A DNA stretch of 64,000 nucleotides from Mesorhizobium loti CJ3sym. Lineage in GTDB: Bacteria > Pseudomonadota > Alphaproteobacteria > Rhizobiales > Rhizobiaceae. Made by a program: the position numbers and the translations under genes. The stretch lies in assembly GCF_000472785.1 (NCBI RefSeq), contig NZ_AXAL01000012.1, positions 62,001-126,000 on the forward strand. Direction: 5' to 3'. Below, piece after piece: positions 29,964 through 38,588 of the stretch. Position 1 is the stretch's first letter, and each line of letters opens with the position of its first letter. The notes beneath the pieces were generated by a model. It saw only the letters and a program-made list of their open reading frames with translations. It was not told the origin of the DNA and made no database searches.

Positions 29964-31919
29964 TTGGGCAAATCCGGGGACAAACGGCAGCCTGCAAGGC
30001 CTTTTGATTTGAACAGAATCGAACGATTCAAAAACGGGCGTCACGATCACTTGAGCGTCTGGCCGAGATGGCTGGCAGCGTTGATTGTCGCTTTTGGTTT
30101 TGTTGCCGCGGCCGCCACCGGCGCCCAGGCCGAAGTTCGTTCGCTGAAGCTCTACCACCTCCATACGCATGAGAAGGCCGAGATCGTCTACAAGCGCAAT
30201 GGCCGCTACGATCCCGAGGGCCTGCGCAAGATCAACATCATCCTGCGCGACTGGCGCCGCAACGAGCCGACCAAGATGGACCCGCGCCTGCTGGACCTGG
30301 TCTGGGAAGCGTATCGGGAAAGCGGCGCCACCGACTATATCCAGGTCGTATGCGGCTACCGCTCGCCGTCGACCAATTCTATGCTGCGCAGCCGCGGCCG
30401 GGGTGTCGCCGAGAAGAGCCAGCACATGCTCGGCAAGGCGATGGATTTCTACATTCCCGGCGTGCCGCTGAAGAAGCTGCGCAACATCGGCCTCAAGATG
30501 CAGGGTGGTGGCGTCGGCTACTACCCGACCTCGGGTTCGCCATTCGTTCATATGGATGTCGGCAATGTGCGCCACTGGCCCGGCATCAGCCGCCAGGAAC
30601 TGGTCAGCCTGTTCCCCAATGGCAAGACGCTGCATGTGCCGAGCGACGGCCGGCCGCTGCCCGGCTATGAGCAGGCAATGGCTTCCTACAAGGCGCGCAA
30701 GGGTTCGGGCACGCCGAATGTCGAGATGGCTAGTATCGGCGGCGGCAGCAAGAAGTCGGGCGGGTTCCTCTCCGCCTTCTTTGGTGGCGGTGGCGACGAC
30801 GAGGCCGATGACAGCGCCGACGTCGAGACCGCTTCCGCAGCCCCCGCGCCCAGGGCCAAGAGCCTGAAGCCGGCAGCGACGGCCAAGAGCAGCAACCTGC
30901 CGGGCATCGCCATAGTCGCGCCCGAGAATGCGCAGCGTGCCGAAATTCCGCAGGTCGCCGAAGATCAGGCTCCCGAGCCTGAGAAGGATACACCGGAGAC
31001 GATCATCGCGGCGCTGCCTGCCAAGGAGATTCCGCTGCCCGATTTCGCGCCGCGGCCGAAGGCTGACGTCGGCGCGCAACAGCCTGAGAATGTTCCGTTC
31101 GCCACGGCGGATGCGACGGCCACGACCGAACGGGCCGTTGCGATCGCGCAGGCGCCGGCGAACATGCCTTTCGGCAAGGCTGACCCCGTCGCGGTAACAG
31201 CGGCTGCAACCGCCGCCGCCGATCCGGCGCAGGTCGCCGTCAACAACATTCCCTTGCCGACATGGCGTCCGACGCTGCCGGCCGAGCTTGCACCGCCGCC
31301 CAGCAAGGATGTGCTGATGGCGCTGGCGGAGACGGCCGAACAGGGCAAGACCGCCACCGATGCGTTCGCGGTGCTGCCTTCGGCACGGCCGGAGCCGGCT
31401 AAGCCGGACGCCGTCAAGGCGGTGCTCGACGAGGCCAATGCTCAGGTTGGGGCCCAAGTCGGGACCCAGGTCGGCAACGCCGACGAATATCAGGTTGCCT
31501 CCCTAGCCGAAGAACCGCGCTCGGCCTTCAACGATCCGTCCTATGTCGATGTTGCGACGCCGCGCCAGGCCGTCGCCGCTCGTCCGGCCGGTTCCGATCC
31601 GGCCGCCGCGATCGGCGCCGGCGTGAAGACGACCCGCAAGGAAGCCAGGGCCACCGCGCGCGACCAGAAACCCGGCCCGAGGGCCGTGGTGGTCGCTGCG
31701 GCACCTCAGGCCGCCCGCTGGGCGCTGACCAGCGGCGAGGCTGTTGCCACCGTCGCGAGCCCTACAACGGCGCCGGGCTATGCCTATAACATCGTGCATA
31801 CCGCTCCGAGCGAGGTTTACACGGCCGGCTTCCAGCCGGGCAACCAGATGGCTGACGCCAACCGCTTCACCGGCAACGCCGTCAAGTTCATGTCGGTCGC
31901 TCGCTTCCAGACGAAGTAA
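29964..31919 (+). CDS. DUF882 / YcbK-type (M15-like) peptidoglycan peptidase with long C-terminal tail
   Basis: Up to 651 residues. A hydrophobic signal segment (about 35-56, ALIVAFGFVAAAATGAQAEV) follows a basic N-terminus. The DUF882 domain (about 57-215) keeps the M15-type zinc motifs HMLGKAMDF and VHMDVGN, plus VCGYRSPSTNSMLR, so it could act as a murein DD- or LD-endopeptidase in the periplasm. About 430 residues of Ala/Pro-rich, poorly conserved sequence follow, unlike the short E. coli protein. The longest frame starts with TTG at 29964; a TTG at 30009 is an alternative and fits a normal signal peptide better. Confidence 0.82.
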   Translation: MGKSGDKRQPARPFDLNRIERFKNGRHDHLSVWPRWLAALIVAFGFVAAAATGAQAEVRSLKLYHLHTHEKAEIVYKRNGRYDPEGLRKINIILRDWRRNEPTKMDPRLLDLVWEAYRESGATDYIQVVCGYRSPSTNSMLRSRGRGVAEKSQHMLGKAMDFYIPGVPLKKLRNIGLKMQGGGVGYYPTSGSPFVHMDVGNVRHWPGISRQELVSLFPNGKTLHVPSDGRPLPGYEQAMASYKARKGSGTPNVEMASIGGGSKKSGGFLSAFFGGGGDDEADDSADVETASAAPAPRAKSLKPAATAKSSNLPGIAIVAPENAQRAEIPQVAEDQAPEPEKDTPETIIAALPAKEIPLPDFAPRPKADVGAQQPENVPFATADATATTERAVAIAQAPANMPFGKADPVAVTAAATAAADPAQVAVNNIPLPTWRPTLPAELAPPPSKDVLMALAETAEQGKTATDAFAVLPSARPEPAKPDAVKAVLDEANAQVGAQVGTQVGNADEYQVASLAEEPRSAFNDPSYVDVATPRQAVAARPAGSDPAAAIGAGVKTTRKEARATARDQKPGPRAVVVAAAPQAARWALTSGEAVATVASPTTAPGYAYNIVHTAPSEVYTAGFQPGNQMADANRFTGNAVKFMSVARFQTK

Positions 31920-31941
31920 CGAACAGACCAGAAGATTGCTG

Positions 31942-31973
31942 AAGCCGCGCTGGGCGACCTGTGCGGCTTTTTG
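31942..31973 (+). terminator. Terminator after the DUF882 gene
   Basis: AAGCCGC pairs with GCGGCTT across a 14-nt loop, followed by TTTTT. It is 22 bp after the stop at 31919. Confidence 0.7.
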
Positions 31974-32091
31974 CTGTCCTGGCCAAGGGTGGACTCTGCG
32001 CCGATCACGCCGGCCTGACATTGCTGTGATCGTGGAACTCGTTGCTGCTGCAAGAGTTTCTCCCCCGTACCTTCAAACCCCGGGGATATCC

Positions 32092-32292
32092 ATGAAGAAC
32101 ACTCTATTGGCATCGGTCATTGCGCTGGCAACCGCTTCGGCGGCCATTGCGCCCTCACAGGCAGAGACCGTTGTCGTCAAGACCGACAATCATATGCATA
32201 TGCACATGATGAGGAAGCACTGCCACACCAGGGTGGTCACGACCTGGAAGCACCATCACAAGGTGACCAAAGAGGTCAAGGTCTGCAACTGA
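32092..32292 (+). CDS. Small His-rich secreted protein
   Basis: 66 residues. A clear signal peptide (MKNTLLASVIALATASAAIA, cleavage near SQAET) leaves a mature part of about 40 residues rich in His, Met and Lys (HMHMHMM, KHCHTR, KHHHK), with two cysteines and a C-terminal VCN. GGGGAT stands 7 bases before the ATG and a terminator follows. It may bind metal in the periplasm; family unknown to me. Short, but signal peptide, ribosome site and terminator together support it. Confidence 0.75.
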   Translation: MKNTLLASVIALATASAAIAPSQAETVVVKTDNHMHMHMMRKHCHTRVVTTWKHHHKVTKEVKVCN

Positions 32293-32310
32293 TCAGTCAA
32301 AGTCGATTTT

Positions 32311-32347
32311 GAAAAACCCGGTCGGCGGAAGCTGGCCGGGTTTTTTG
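32311..32347 (+). terminator. Terminator after the small His-rich gene
   Basis: AAAAACCCGG pairs with CCGGGTTTTT around a 14-nt loop, with TTTTTT following. A-rich and T-rich flanks allow it to serve the convergent eda gene as well. Confidence 0.85.
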
Positions 32348-32363
32348 TGTGCGCGTGGCAACG

Positions 32364-33002
32364 CTATTTCTTAAGCTGGCTGGCAGCGCGTGCGAGGGCT
32401 TCGATCTCATCCCATTTGCCGGCCTTGACGAGGTCATCGGGCGCCACCCAGGAGCCGCCGACGCAGATGACGTTGGACAGGCTGAGGTAATCGGCGGCGT
32501 TCTTGCCGGTGATGCCGCCGGTCGGGCAGAATTTCACGTCGGCGAGCGGTGAGGCGAAAGCCTTCAGCGAAGCGATGCCGCCGGACTGCTCGGCCGGGAA
32601 GAATTTCAGGAAGCGCAGGCCGGCCTCGCGCGCGGCCATGATCTCGCCGGGCGTGATGGCGCCGGGCAGCAGCGGAACCTCGCTGTCGGCGGCTGCCGCC
32701 AGAAGCTCGCGCGTGATGCCGGGGCTGACGATGAAGCGCGAACCGGCGCTGGCTGCCTCGTCGAACTGCTTGCTGTCCAGAATGGTGCCCGCGCCGATGA
32801 TGGCTTCCTCGACTTCGGCCGCCACGCGCCGGATCGCTTCCAGCGCGTCGGCGGTCCTCAGCGTGATCTCGATCGCCGGCAGGCCACCACGCGCCAGGGC
32901 GCGGGCCAGCGGCACGGCGTTGGCGACATCAGAGATCTTCAGCACCGGGATGACCGGCTGGCCGTTGAGAAGCGACAGGAGTTTTTCGGTCTTGCTGGGC
33001 AT
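32364..33002 (-). CDS. eda: KHG/KDPG aldolase
   Basis: 212 residues. Splits 2-keto-3-deoxy-6-phosphogluconate to pyruvate and glyceraldehyde-3-phosphate (Entner-Doudoroff). The catalytic pair is visible: Glu in PAIEITLRT and the Schiff-base Lys in FLKFFPAEQSGG; FCPTGGI binds phosphate. The ATG at 33002 with GGAGAGA upstream is preferred to the longer frame from 33026. No edd or zwf gene is near, so it is a lone eda here. Confidence 0.93.
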   Translation of the reverse strand: MPSKTEKLLSLLNGQPVIPVLKISDVANAVPLARALARGGLPAIEITLRTADALEAIRRVAAEVEEAIIGAGTILDSKQFDEAASAGSRFIVSPGITRELLAAAADSEVPLLPGAITPGEIMAAREAGLRFLKFFPAEQSGGIASLKAFASPLADVKFCPTGGITGKNAADYLSLSNVICVGGSWVAPDDLVKAGKWDEIEALARAASQLKK

Positions 33003-33203
33003 CTGTCTCTCTCCGTGTCGAGCCATATCGAAGGCGATTTCAACCGATTAGCAGACGCGTGTTTGCCTGTCCACGAAACCGGTCGCGTCGCGATGTCACG
33101 CGCCGTCGGACAGTTTACCGGCTCTTCTCCGACAGGGCCATGACAGGCTGCCAAACCCGTTTTGCCTTGAATCGGCTTTTACGAGCGTCTAGTTGCTCTG
33201 GCA

Positions 33204-34133
33204 ATGACACCGTCCGCTCCATCCCAGCCCGTCCGCGTCGCCGCGCTCTACCGGTTTGCCCGGCTCGATGCCTTTGACGAACTGCGCGCGCCGCTCGCTG
33301 CCTTCTGTTGCGGACGCGGCATCAAGGGCACGCTGCTGCTGGCGCATGAGGGCATCAACGGCACGGTCGCCGGCAGCGAGGCCGCAATCGCCGAGCTGAT
33401 CGCCTATATCGAAGCCATCGACGGATTGGAGGGCCTCGAGGTCAAGTTCAGCGGTGCCGCGGACATGCCGTTCCACCGCATGAAGGTGCGGCTGAAGCGC
33501 GAGATCGTCACCATGGGCGTCGAGGACATCGATCCGGCGACGAGCGCCGGCACCTATGTCGTGCCCGCCGACTGGAACGCGCTGATTTCGCAGCCCGACA
33601 CGATCGTCATCGACACGCGCAACGCCTACGAGGTTTCGATCGGCACTTTCAAGGGCGCGGTCGATCCGGCGACCGCAAGCTTTCGCGAATTCCCGGCCTG
33701 GGTGGAAGCGCATCGGACGGAGCTCGAAGGCCGCAAGGTGGCGATGTTCTGCACCGGCGGCATTCGCTGCGAGAAGGCGACGGCCTACGTAAAATCGCTC
33801 GGCTTCGAGGACGTATTCCACCTCAAGGGCGGCATCCTCAAATATCTCGAAGAGGTGCCGGCCGAGCAGAGCCTGTGGCAAGGCGAGTGCTTCGTCTTCG
33901 ACGAGCGGGTCTCGGTGTCGCACGGCCTCGCCGAGGGCGATGCGGAGCTCTGCCGAGCCTGCCGCCATCCGCTGACGGCAAGCGATCTGATATCGCCCAA
34001 ATTTGCCGCCGGCATCTCTTGCCCGCATTGTTTTGACGCCCGTACCGACGAGGACCGCCAGCGCTATGCCGAGCGCCAGCGGCAGGTTGAACTTGCGCAA
34101 GCCCGGGGCAAGGGGCCGCATATCGGATCCTGA
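33204..34133 (+). CDS. trhO: tRNA uridine(34) hydroxylase, rhodanese-like (TrhO/YceA)
   Basis: 309 residues. Oxygen-dependent hydroxylation of U34 in tRNA. An N-terminal acylphosphatase-like part (GIKGTLLLAHEGINGTVAG, MPFHRMKVRLKREIVTMG) precedes the rhodanese domain (about 125-220; IDTRNAYEVSIGTFKGAVDP) with the active Cys in MFCTGGIRCEKATAY. A C-terminal Cys-containing segment (CRACRHP...CPHC) resembles a zinc-ribbon seen in family members. Single gene divergent from eda. Confidence 0.93.
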   Translation: MTPSAPSQPVRVAALYRFARLDAFDELRAPLAAFCCGRGIKGTLLLAHEGINGTVAGSEAAIAELIAYIEAIDGLEGLEVKFSGAADMPFHRMKVRLKREIVTMGVEDIDPATSAGTYVVPADWNALISQPDTIVIDTRNAYEVSIGTFKGAVDPATASFREFPAWVEAHRTELEGRKVAMFCTGGIRCEKATAYVKSLGFEDVFHLKGGILKYLEEVPAEQSLWQGECFVFDERVSVSHGLAEGDAELCRACRHPLTASDLISPKFAAGISCPHCFDARTDEDRQRYAERQRQVELAQARGKGPHIGS

Positions 34134-34250
34134 TCGAGGGCTAAGGCGCGCGGCAAAGCGGCGCCTGTCATTGCAATGTCAAGTTTTGGGACCTACGTCT
34201 TCGGCGTTCGAAACCTGCCCGTTCGGCCGGGCACATGCTGGAGGCACTGA

Positions 34251-34991
34251 ATGTTCGATCCCAAGAAGCTTCTCGACGATCTGCTCGGCTCGCAAATTCC
34301 CGGCACCAGCGGCACTGTCCGCGACAAGGCGGGCCAGGCCGTGCAGATGGCCAAGGACAATCCGCTGGCCGCCGGTGCCCTGGCGGCAGTGCTGCTTGGA
34401 ACAGGTGCTGGCCGCGAAGTGACCGGTGCCGCGGTGAAGCTTGGTGGGTTGGCCGCGATCGGCGGCCTCGCCTACAAGGCCTACCAGAACTACAAGGCCG
34501 GCAACGCGCCGGAGCAGGCGTCCGCCGCCGGCGAACCGGAATTGCTGCCGCCGCCCAAGGACACCGCCTTCCACCCGTCGCAGGCCCCGCAGGGCGAGGA
34601 TGAGTTCACACTGACGCTGGTGCGGGCGATGATCTCGGCGGCCAAGGCTGACGGCCATGTCGACGACGAGGAACGCAAGAAGATTGCCGGCAAGCTCAGC
34701 CTGTCGGGGATCGGGTTCGATGCCGAGAAATTCCTGATGGCAGAGCTGGAAAGCCCGCTCGACCTCGACACGCTGGTGGCGGGTGCCCACACCGACGCGC
34801 AGAAGCTCGAACTCTATACGGCATCGCGCCTTACCATCGATCCCGACACGCGCGCCGAGCGCGGCTATCTCGACCTGCTCGCCGGCCGGCTTGGCCTGCC
34901 GGACGCGCTGGTCGACCATGTCGAGGCGACGGTTTCGGCGGCCAAGGTGCCGGCAACAACGACGGGTACTTCGCCCAATCCGCGCTGGTAG
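34251..34991 (+). CDS. DUF533 / TerB-like inner membrane protein
   Basis: 246 residues. The N-terminus (MFDPKKLLDDLLG) and the glycine/alanine-rich hydrophobic stretch (NPLAAGALAAVLLGTGAG ... KLGGLAAIGGLAYKAYQNYK, about 35-80) are typical of DUF533 (YebE-like) proteins. The C-terminal half (about 115-235; LVRAMISAAKADGHVDDEER) is a TerB-like helical domain with an acidic cluster. Function unknown; tellurite resistance should not be assumed. GGAG lies before the ATG. Confidence 0.88.
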   Translation: MFDPKKLLDDLLGSQIPGTSGTVRDKAGQAVQMAKDNPLAAGALAAVLLGTGAGREVTGAAVKLGGLAAIGGLAYKAYQNYKAGNAPEQASAAGEPELLPPPKDTAFHPSQAPQGEDEFTLTLVRAMISAAKADGHVDDEERKKIAGKLSLSGIGFDAEKFLMAELESPLDLDTLVAGAHTDAQKLELYTASRLTIDPDTRAERGYLDLLAGRLGLPDALVDHVEATVSAAKVPATTTGTSPNPRW

Positions 34992-35102
34992 CCTCAGATC
35001 GGGACAGCCAGTACTCCCGGCGTTAACCTTTCGTTAACTCAGGAAGCGCATGATTCTACACAGTCGGATCGGCTTTCCTCCTCCCAAGCCCGGTTCAGAT
35101 CA

Positions 35103-35129
35103 GGGCGGTCGCCAATGACCGCCCTTTTT
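35103..35129 (+). terminator. Terminator between DUF533 and SDR genes
   Basis: GGGCGGTC (35103-35110) pairs exactly with GACCGCCC (35117-35124) around a 6-nt loop, followed by TTTTT. No other gene is seen in 34992-35285. Confidence 0.85.
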
Positions 35130-35285
35130 GTCGACCCCCTGTCAGAGCTTCCGAAAAACCGATCTGGCTTTTCGAGATCGCGCCCCGGCCGGCCGCTTGC
35201 CATCGCTACCGTCATTTGCGATGCCTTCTTCCTGAGCCAAATCCCGAGAAATAAGTCAGGCGCGCGGCGCTGCCGGAGGACAATC

Positions 35286-36041
35286 ATGACAGATCAGAAA
35301 ACGGCCATCGTCACCGGCGCCGGCACGGGCATCGGCAAGAGTGTTGCCACGGCGCTGCTCAAGGCCGGCTGGAACACAGTGTTCTGCGGCCGCCGCAAGC
35401 CGGTGCTGGATGCGGCGATCGCCGAGGCCGGACCGACCGAAGCCAGGGCATTGGCGGTTGCCTGCGACATCAGCAAGGCCGGTGAGGTCGATCATCTGTT
35501 CAAGGCGGTGACGGAGGCTTTCGGCCGCGTCGACCTGCTCTTCAACAATGCCGGCATGGGCTACAAGTCGACGCCGATCGACGAGATCCCGGTCGAGGTC
35601 TGGAACGATATTGTCGGCGTCAATCTTACCGGTTCGTTCCTGTGTGCGCGTGCCGCCTTCGGCGCCATGCGCAAGCAGCGGCCGATGGGTGGCCGCATCA
35701 TCAACAACGGCTCGGTGTCGGCCTATGCGCCGCGCCCCGGCTCGGTGCCCTATACGGCGACCAAGCATGCCATTACGGGGCTGACCAAGACGCTGGCGCT
35801 CGACGGCCGCCCCTATGATATCGCCTGCGGCCAGATCGATATTGGCAACGCGCTGACCGACATGGCGCAGCCGATGACCGTCGGCGTGCCGCAGGCCAAC
35901 GGCTCGATATCAGCTGAAGCGGTGATGGACGTCCAGCGCGTTGCCGATGCCGTCGTCCACATGGCCAGCCTGCCGCTCGATGCCAACGTGCTGTTCATGA
36001 CCGTGATGGCGACCAAGATGCCGTTTGTCGGGCGTGGGTGA
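35286..36041 (+). CDS. Short-chain dehydrogenase/reductase (SDR)
   Basis: 251 residues. Classical SDR: TGAGTGIGKS near 11-20 binds NAD(P), NNAG near 88, catalytic Ser in NGSVSAYAP and YxxxK in PYTATKHAI. Substrate unknown. The reading frame extends upstream to 35115 through the terminator, but the ATG at 35286 has GGAGG before it and begins at the fold. Confidence 0.92.
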   Translation: MTDQKTAIVTGAGTGIGKSVATALLKAGWNTVFCGRRKPVLDAAIAEAGPTEARALAVACDISKAGEVDHLFKAVTEAFGRVDLLFNNAGMGYKSTPIDEIPVEVWNDIVGVNLTGSFLCARAAFGAMRKQRPMGGRIINNGSVSAYAPRPGSVPYTATKHAITGLTKTLALDGRPYDIACGQIDIGNALTDMAQPMTVGVPQANGSISAEAVMDVQRVADAVVHMASLPLDANVLFMTVMATKMPFVGRG

Positions 36042-36074
36042 GCGGCCGGGACCGGCAGGGCTTTCGTCGACGGC

Positions 36075-36449
36075 TCATTTGCCTGTCAGCGGCACGCCGG
36101 GCTTGAAGAGCAGAATAGGCCTGATCTCGTAGACGGCGGTAGGATTGACGCGGCGAAGGTCGCGGGCGATCGTGATTGCCTCGTCTCTCGTGGCGCAGTC
36201 GACAACATAGAGGCCGAGCAACTGCTCCTTGGTCTCGGCGAAGGGCCCGTCGATGATCGTGCCATCGCCCGGGCCGCGCAGCGTGAAGGCATCCTGTGTC
36301 GCCCCCAGACGCGCGGACGGTCCAAGCGCGCCTTCCTCATGAAGCCGGATGTTGATCTTCAGCAACTCGGCCATCAGTGCCGCGTCTTCCCGCGGGGTCA
36401 GCGCCTTGATCGCATCTTCCACGTGATAGGCAAGGATTGCATAGAACAT
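36075..36449 (-). CDS. YCII-related (DGPF) domain protein
   Basis: 124 residues. The family motif DGPFAETKEQLLGLYVVD is complete (DGPF near 67-70). Such small dimeric proteins are of unknown function and often lie beside ECF sigma factors; none is adjacent here. Converges with the SDR gene, 33 bp apart. Confidence 0.9.
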   Translation of the reverse strand: MFYAILAYHVEDAIKALTPREDAALMAELLKINIRLHEEGALGPSARLGATQDAFTLRGPGDGTIIDGPFAETKEQLLGLYVVDCATRDEAITIARDLRRVNPTAVYEIRPILLFKPGVPLTGK

Positions 36450-36601
36450 CTAAGGCACCTGCTTCGATCCTGATCCAGGAAGCGTAGCCGTTCCCGACGT
36501 GCACGCCCAGCCCGGGCCATGCGTCCTCCGGACGGCTCATGACACCATTATTGCCGCCAGCCGCGACCATCAGGAAAGAGATGGCCGGACCGTTCCGAGC
36601 C

Positions 36602-37786
36602 TCACTTGGCCAGGAACGCCCCGATCCGCTCCAGCGCTCGCAAAATGTTCTCTTCGGAGTTGGCGTAGGAGAGCCTGATATAGCCTTCGCCGAGAATGCC
36701 GAAATCGGGGCCGCCGATCAGCGCCACGCCGGCCTCGTCGAGCAAAGCGGAGGCAAGCTTCTTTGCCTTCCAGCCGGTCTTCGAGACATTGGGGAAGGCG
36801 TAGAATGCGCCCTTGGGCGTGATGCAGGAAATGTTGGGCAGAGCGTTCAATCCTTCGACGACGATCTTCCGGCGGCGGTCGAAGGCGCGCATCATTGTGT
36901 CGACGTCGTCCTGCGGGCCGTCGATGGCGGCGATGCCGGCGAACTGGCTCGGCGCGTTGACGCAGGACCAGCAATTGACCGCCAGCTTGCGCACCTTGTC
37001 GTAGAGATGGGCGCCCTTGTCACCATTCGGCCAGATCGACCAGCCCATGCGCCAGCCGGTCATCGCCCAGGTCTTCGACCAGCCGTTGAGCACGATCAGC
37101 CGGTCGCGGATTTCAGGGTAGGCGAGCAGCGAGCAATGCGTCTCGCCGTCATAGGTCATGACGTCATAGATCTCGTCGGAGAGGATGGCGACATCAGGGT
37201 GCTTCTCCAGCCCCTTGACCAGCTTTTCGATCTCGGCGCGCGGCGTCACGCCGCCGGTCGGATTGGCTGGCGAGTTGAGGATCAGCAGCCTGGTCTTGGA
37301 GGTGATCAGCGCCAGTGTTTCCTCGGCAGAGAAGGCAAAGCCGTTTTCCTCGCGCATCGGCACTGGGATGGGCGCCGCACCGGTGAATTCGATCATCGAG
37401 CGGTAGATGGGAAAGCCGGGATCCGGATAGAGGATCTCGGCGCCGGGTTCGCCGAACATCAGGATGGCGGCAAACATGGTCGGCTTGCCACCGGGCAGGA
37501 TCATCACGGTCTCGGGTGAGACTTCGACGCCGGTGGTCGTCAGCGTGCGGCGCACCACCGCCTCGCGCGTCGCCAGAAGGCCGTTGGCCGGCGTGTAGCC
37601 GTGATGGCCGTCACGCAGCGCCTTGATCGCGGCTTCCACGATGTGTTGAGGCGTTTTGAAGTCGGGCTGGCCGATGCCGAGATTGACGATGTCGCGGCCT
37701 TGGCTCGCCAATGCGGTCGCCCGCGCCAGCACCGCGAACGCATTTTCCTCGCCGAGACGATCGAAGGCCGAAATCGTGTGGAGCAT
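36602..37786 (-). CDS. PLP-dependent aminotransferase, class I/II
   Basis: 394 residues. Fold type I aminotransferase resembling aspartate/aromatic aminotransferases: GIGQPDFKTP near 37, HHGYTPANGLLATREAV, the ring-stacking region PGGKPTMFAA, NSPANPTGG, PLP lysine in NGWSKTWAMTGWRMGW, and the carboxylate arginine region GEGYIRLSYA. Substrate not determinable. Start ATG 37786 (MLHTISAFDRLG) is preferred over 37852 since family members begin there. Divergent from the GNAT gene with 83 bp between. Confidence 0.92.
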   Translation of the reverse strand: MLHTISAFDRLGEENAFAVLARATALASQGRDIVNLGIGQPDFKTPQHIVEAAIKALRDGHHGYTPANGLLATREAVVRRTLTTTGVEVSPETVMILPGGKPTMFAAILMFGEPGAEILYPDPGFPIYRSMIEFTGAAPIPVPMREENGFAFSAEETLALITSKTRLLILNSPANPTGGVTPRAEIEKLVKGLEKHPDVAILSDEIYDVMTYDGETHCSLLAYPEIRDRLIVLNGWSKTWAMTGWRMGWSIWPNGDKGAHLYDKVRKLAVNCWSCVNAPSQFAGIAAIDGPQDDVDTMMRAFDRRRKIVVEGLNALPNISCITPKGAFYAFPNVSKTGWKAKKLASALLDEAGVALIGGPDFGILGEGYIRLSYANSEENILRALERIGAFLAK

Positions 37787-37869
37787 TTTTCCCGTCCGTG
37801 TGGTTCTTACTGTTGGGTCATGTTTTTGTGAGCTTCGGCCCGCAAAAGTCAAACGGATTGGAGTTTTTG

Positions 37870-38556
37870 GTGTCCGAAAATCTCAAGGATTGGCAACCGC
37901 GTCCGCGACCCGAGCGCAAGGCGATCGACGGCCGATATGTCCGGCTTGAACCGCTGAGCGCCACAAAGCACGGCGATGGCCTCTATGAAGCGTCTTCAGT
38001 GTCCGATGTCGACGGCCGCTTCGCCTGGCTGCCAGACTATCCGCCGGAAACCCGTGCAGCCTTCCAGCCATGGCTGGACAAGGTCGAGGCCAGCGAGGAT
38101 CCGCTGTTCTTCGCCACCATCGACAAGGCAAGCGGCAAGGTCGCCGGACGCCAGACGCTGATGCGCATCGACCCCGCCTACGGCGTCATCGAGATCGGCA
38201 ACATCTATTGGGGGCCGCTGATCTCGCGCAAGCCGGCGGCGACGGAAGCGCAGTTCCTGTTCATGAGATACATCTTCGATGAGCTCGGCTACCGTCGCTA
38301 CGAATGGAAGTGCAACAACCGTAACGAGCCGTCGAAGCGGGCGGCGGAACGCTTCGGTTTCAAGTCCGAGGGCATTTTCCGCCAGCACCTCATCGTCAAG
38401 GGTGAAAACCGCGACACCGCATGGTATTCGATCATTGACAAGGAATGGCCGGCTCTGCGCAAGGCCTATGAGGCGTGGCTCGATCCGGCCAATTTCGACG
38501 GTGCCGGCCAGCAGAAGCGACGGCTCGAGGATTGTCGCGCGGAATTCGGCGCTTAA
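37870..38556 (+). CDS. GNAT N-acetyltransferase, RimJ/RimL-like
   Basis: 228 residues. Long GNAT of the type that acts on amino or protein termini: GRYVRLEPLSATKHGDGLYEA at the start, EIGNIYWGPLISRKPAATEA, and the acetyl-CoA-binding part CNNRNEPSKRAAERFGFKSEG. The start is a GTG at 37870 with TTGGAG six bases before it; the longer frame is shared with the aminotransferase promoter and shows no homology. Confidence 0.87.
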   Translation: MSENLKDWQPRPRPERKAIDGRYVRLEPLSATKHGDGLYEASSVSDVDGRFAWLPDYPPETRAAFQPWLDKVEASEDPLFFATIDKASGKVAGRQTLMRIDPAYGVIEIGNIYWGPLISRKPAATEAQFLFMRYIFDELGYRRYEWKCNNRNEPSKRAAERFGFKSEGIFRQHLIVKGENRDTAWYSIIDKEWPALRKAYEAWLDPANFDGAGQQKRRLEDCRAEFGA

Positions 38557-38588
38557 GTCCGGCTTGAGGCGCATAACAGGAGTTGCCA

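Noticed and set aside
29919..31457. 512-residue frame antisense to the DUF882 gene
   Set aside because: Covers the Ala/Pro-rich tail of a real gene; reads as Arg/Gly low-complexity.
34251..34991. Tellurite resistance gene
   Set aside because: TerB-like helical domain with a DUF533 N-terminus is not evidence for tellurite resistance; no terA, terC, terD or terZ nearby.
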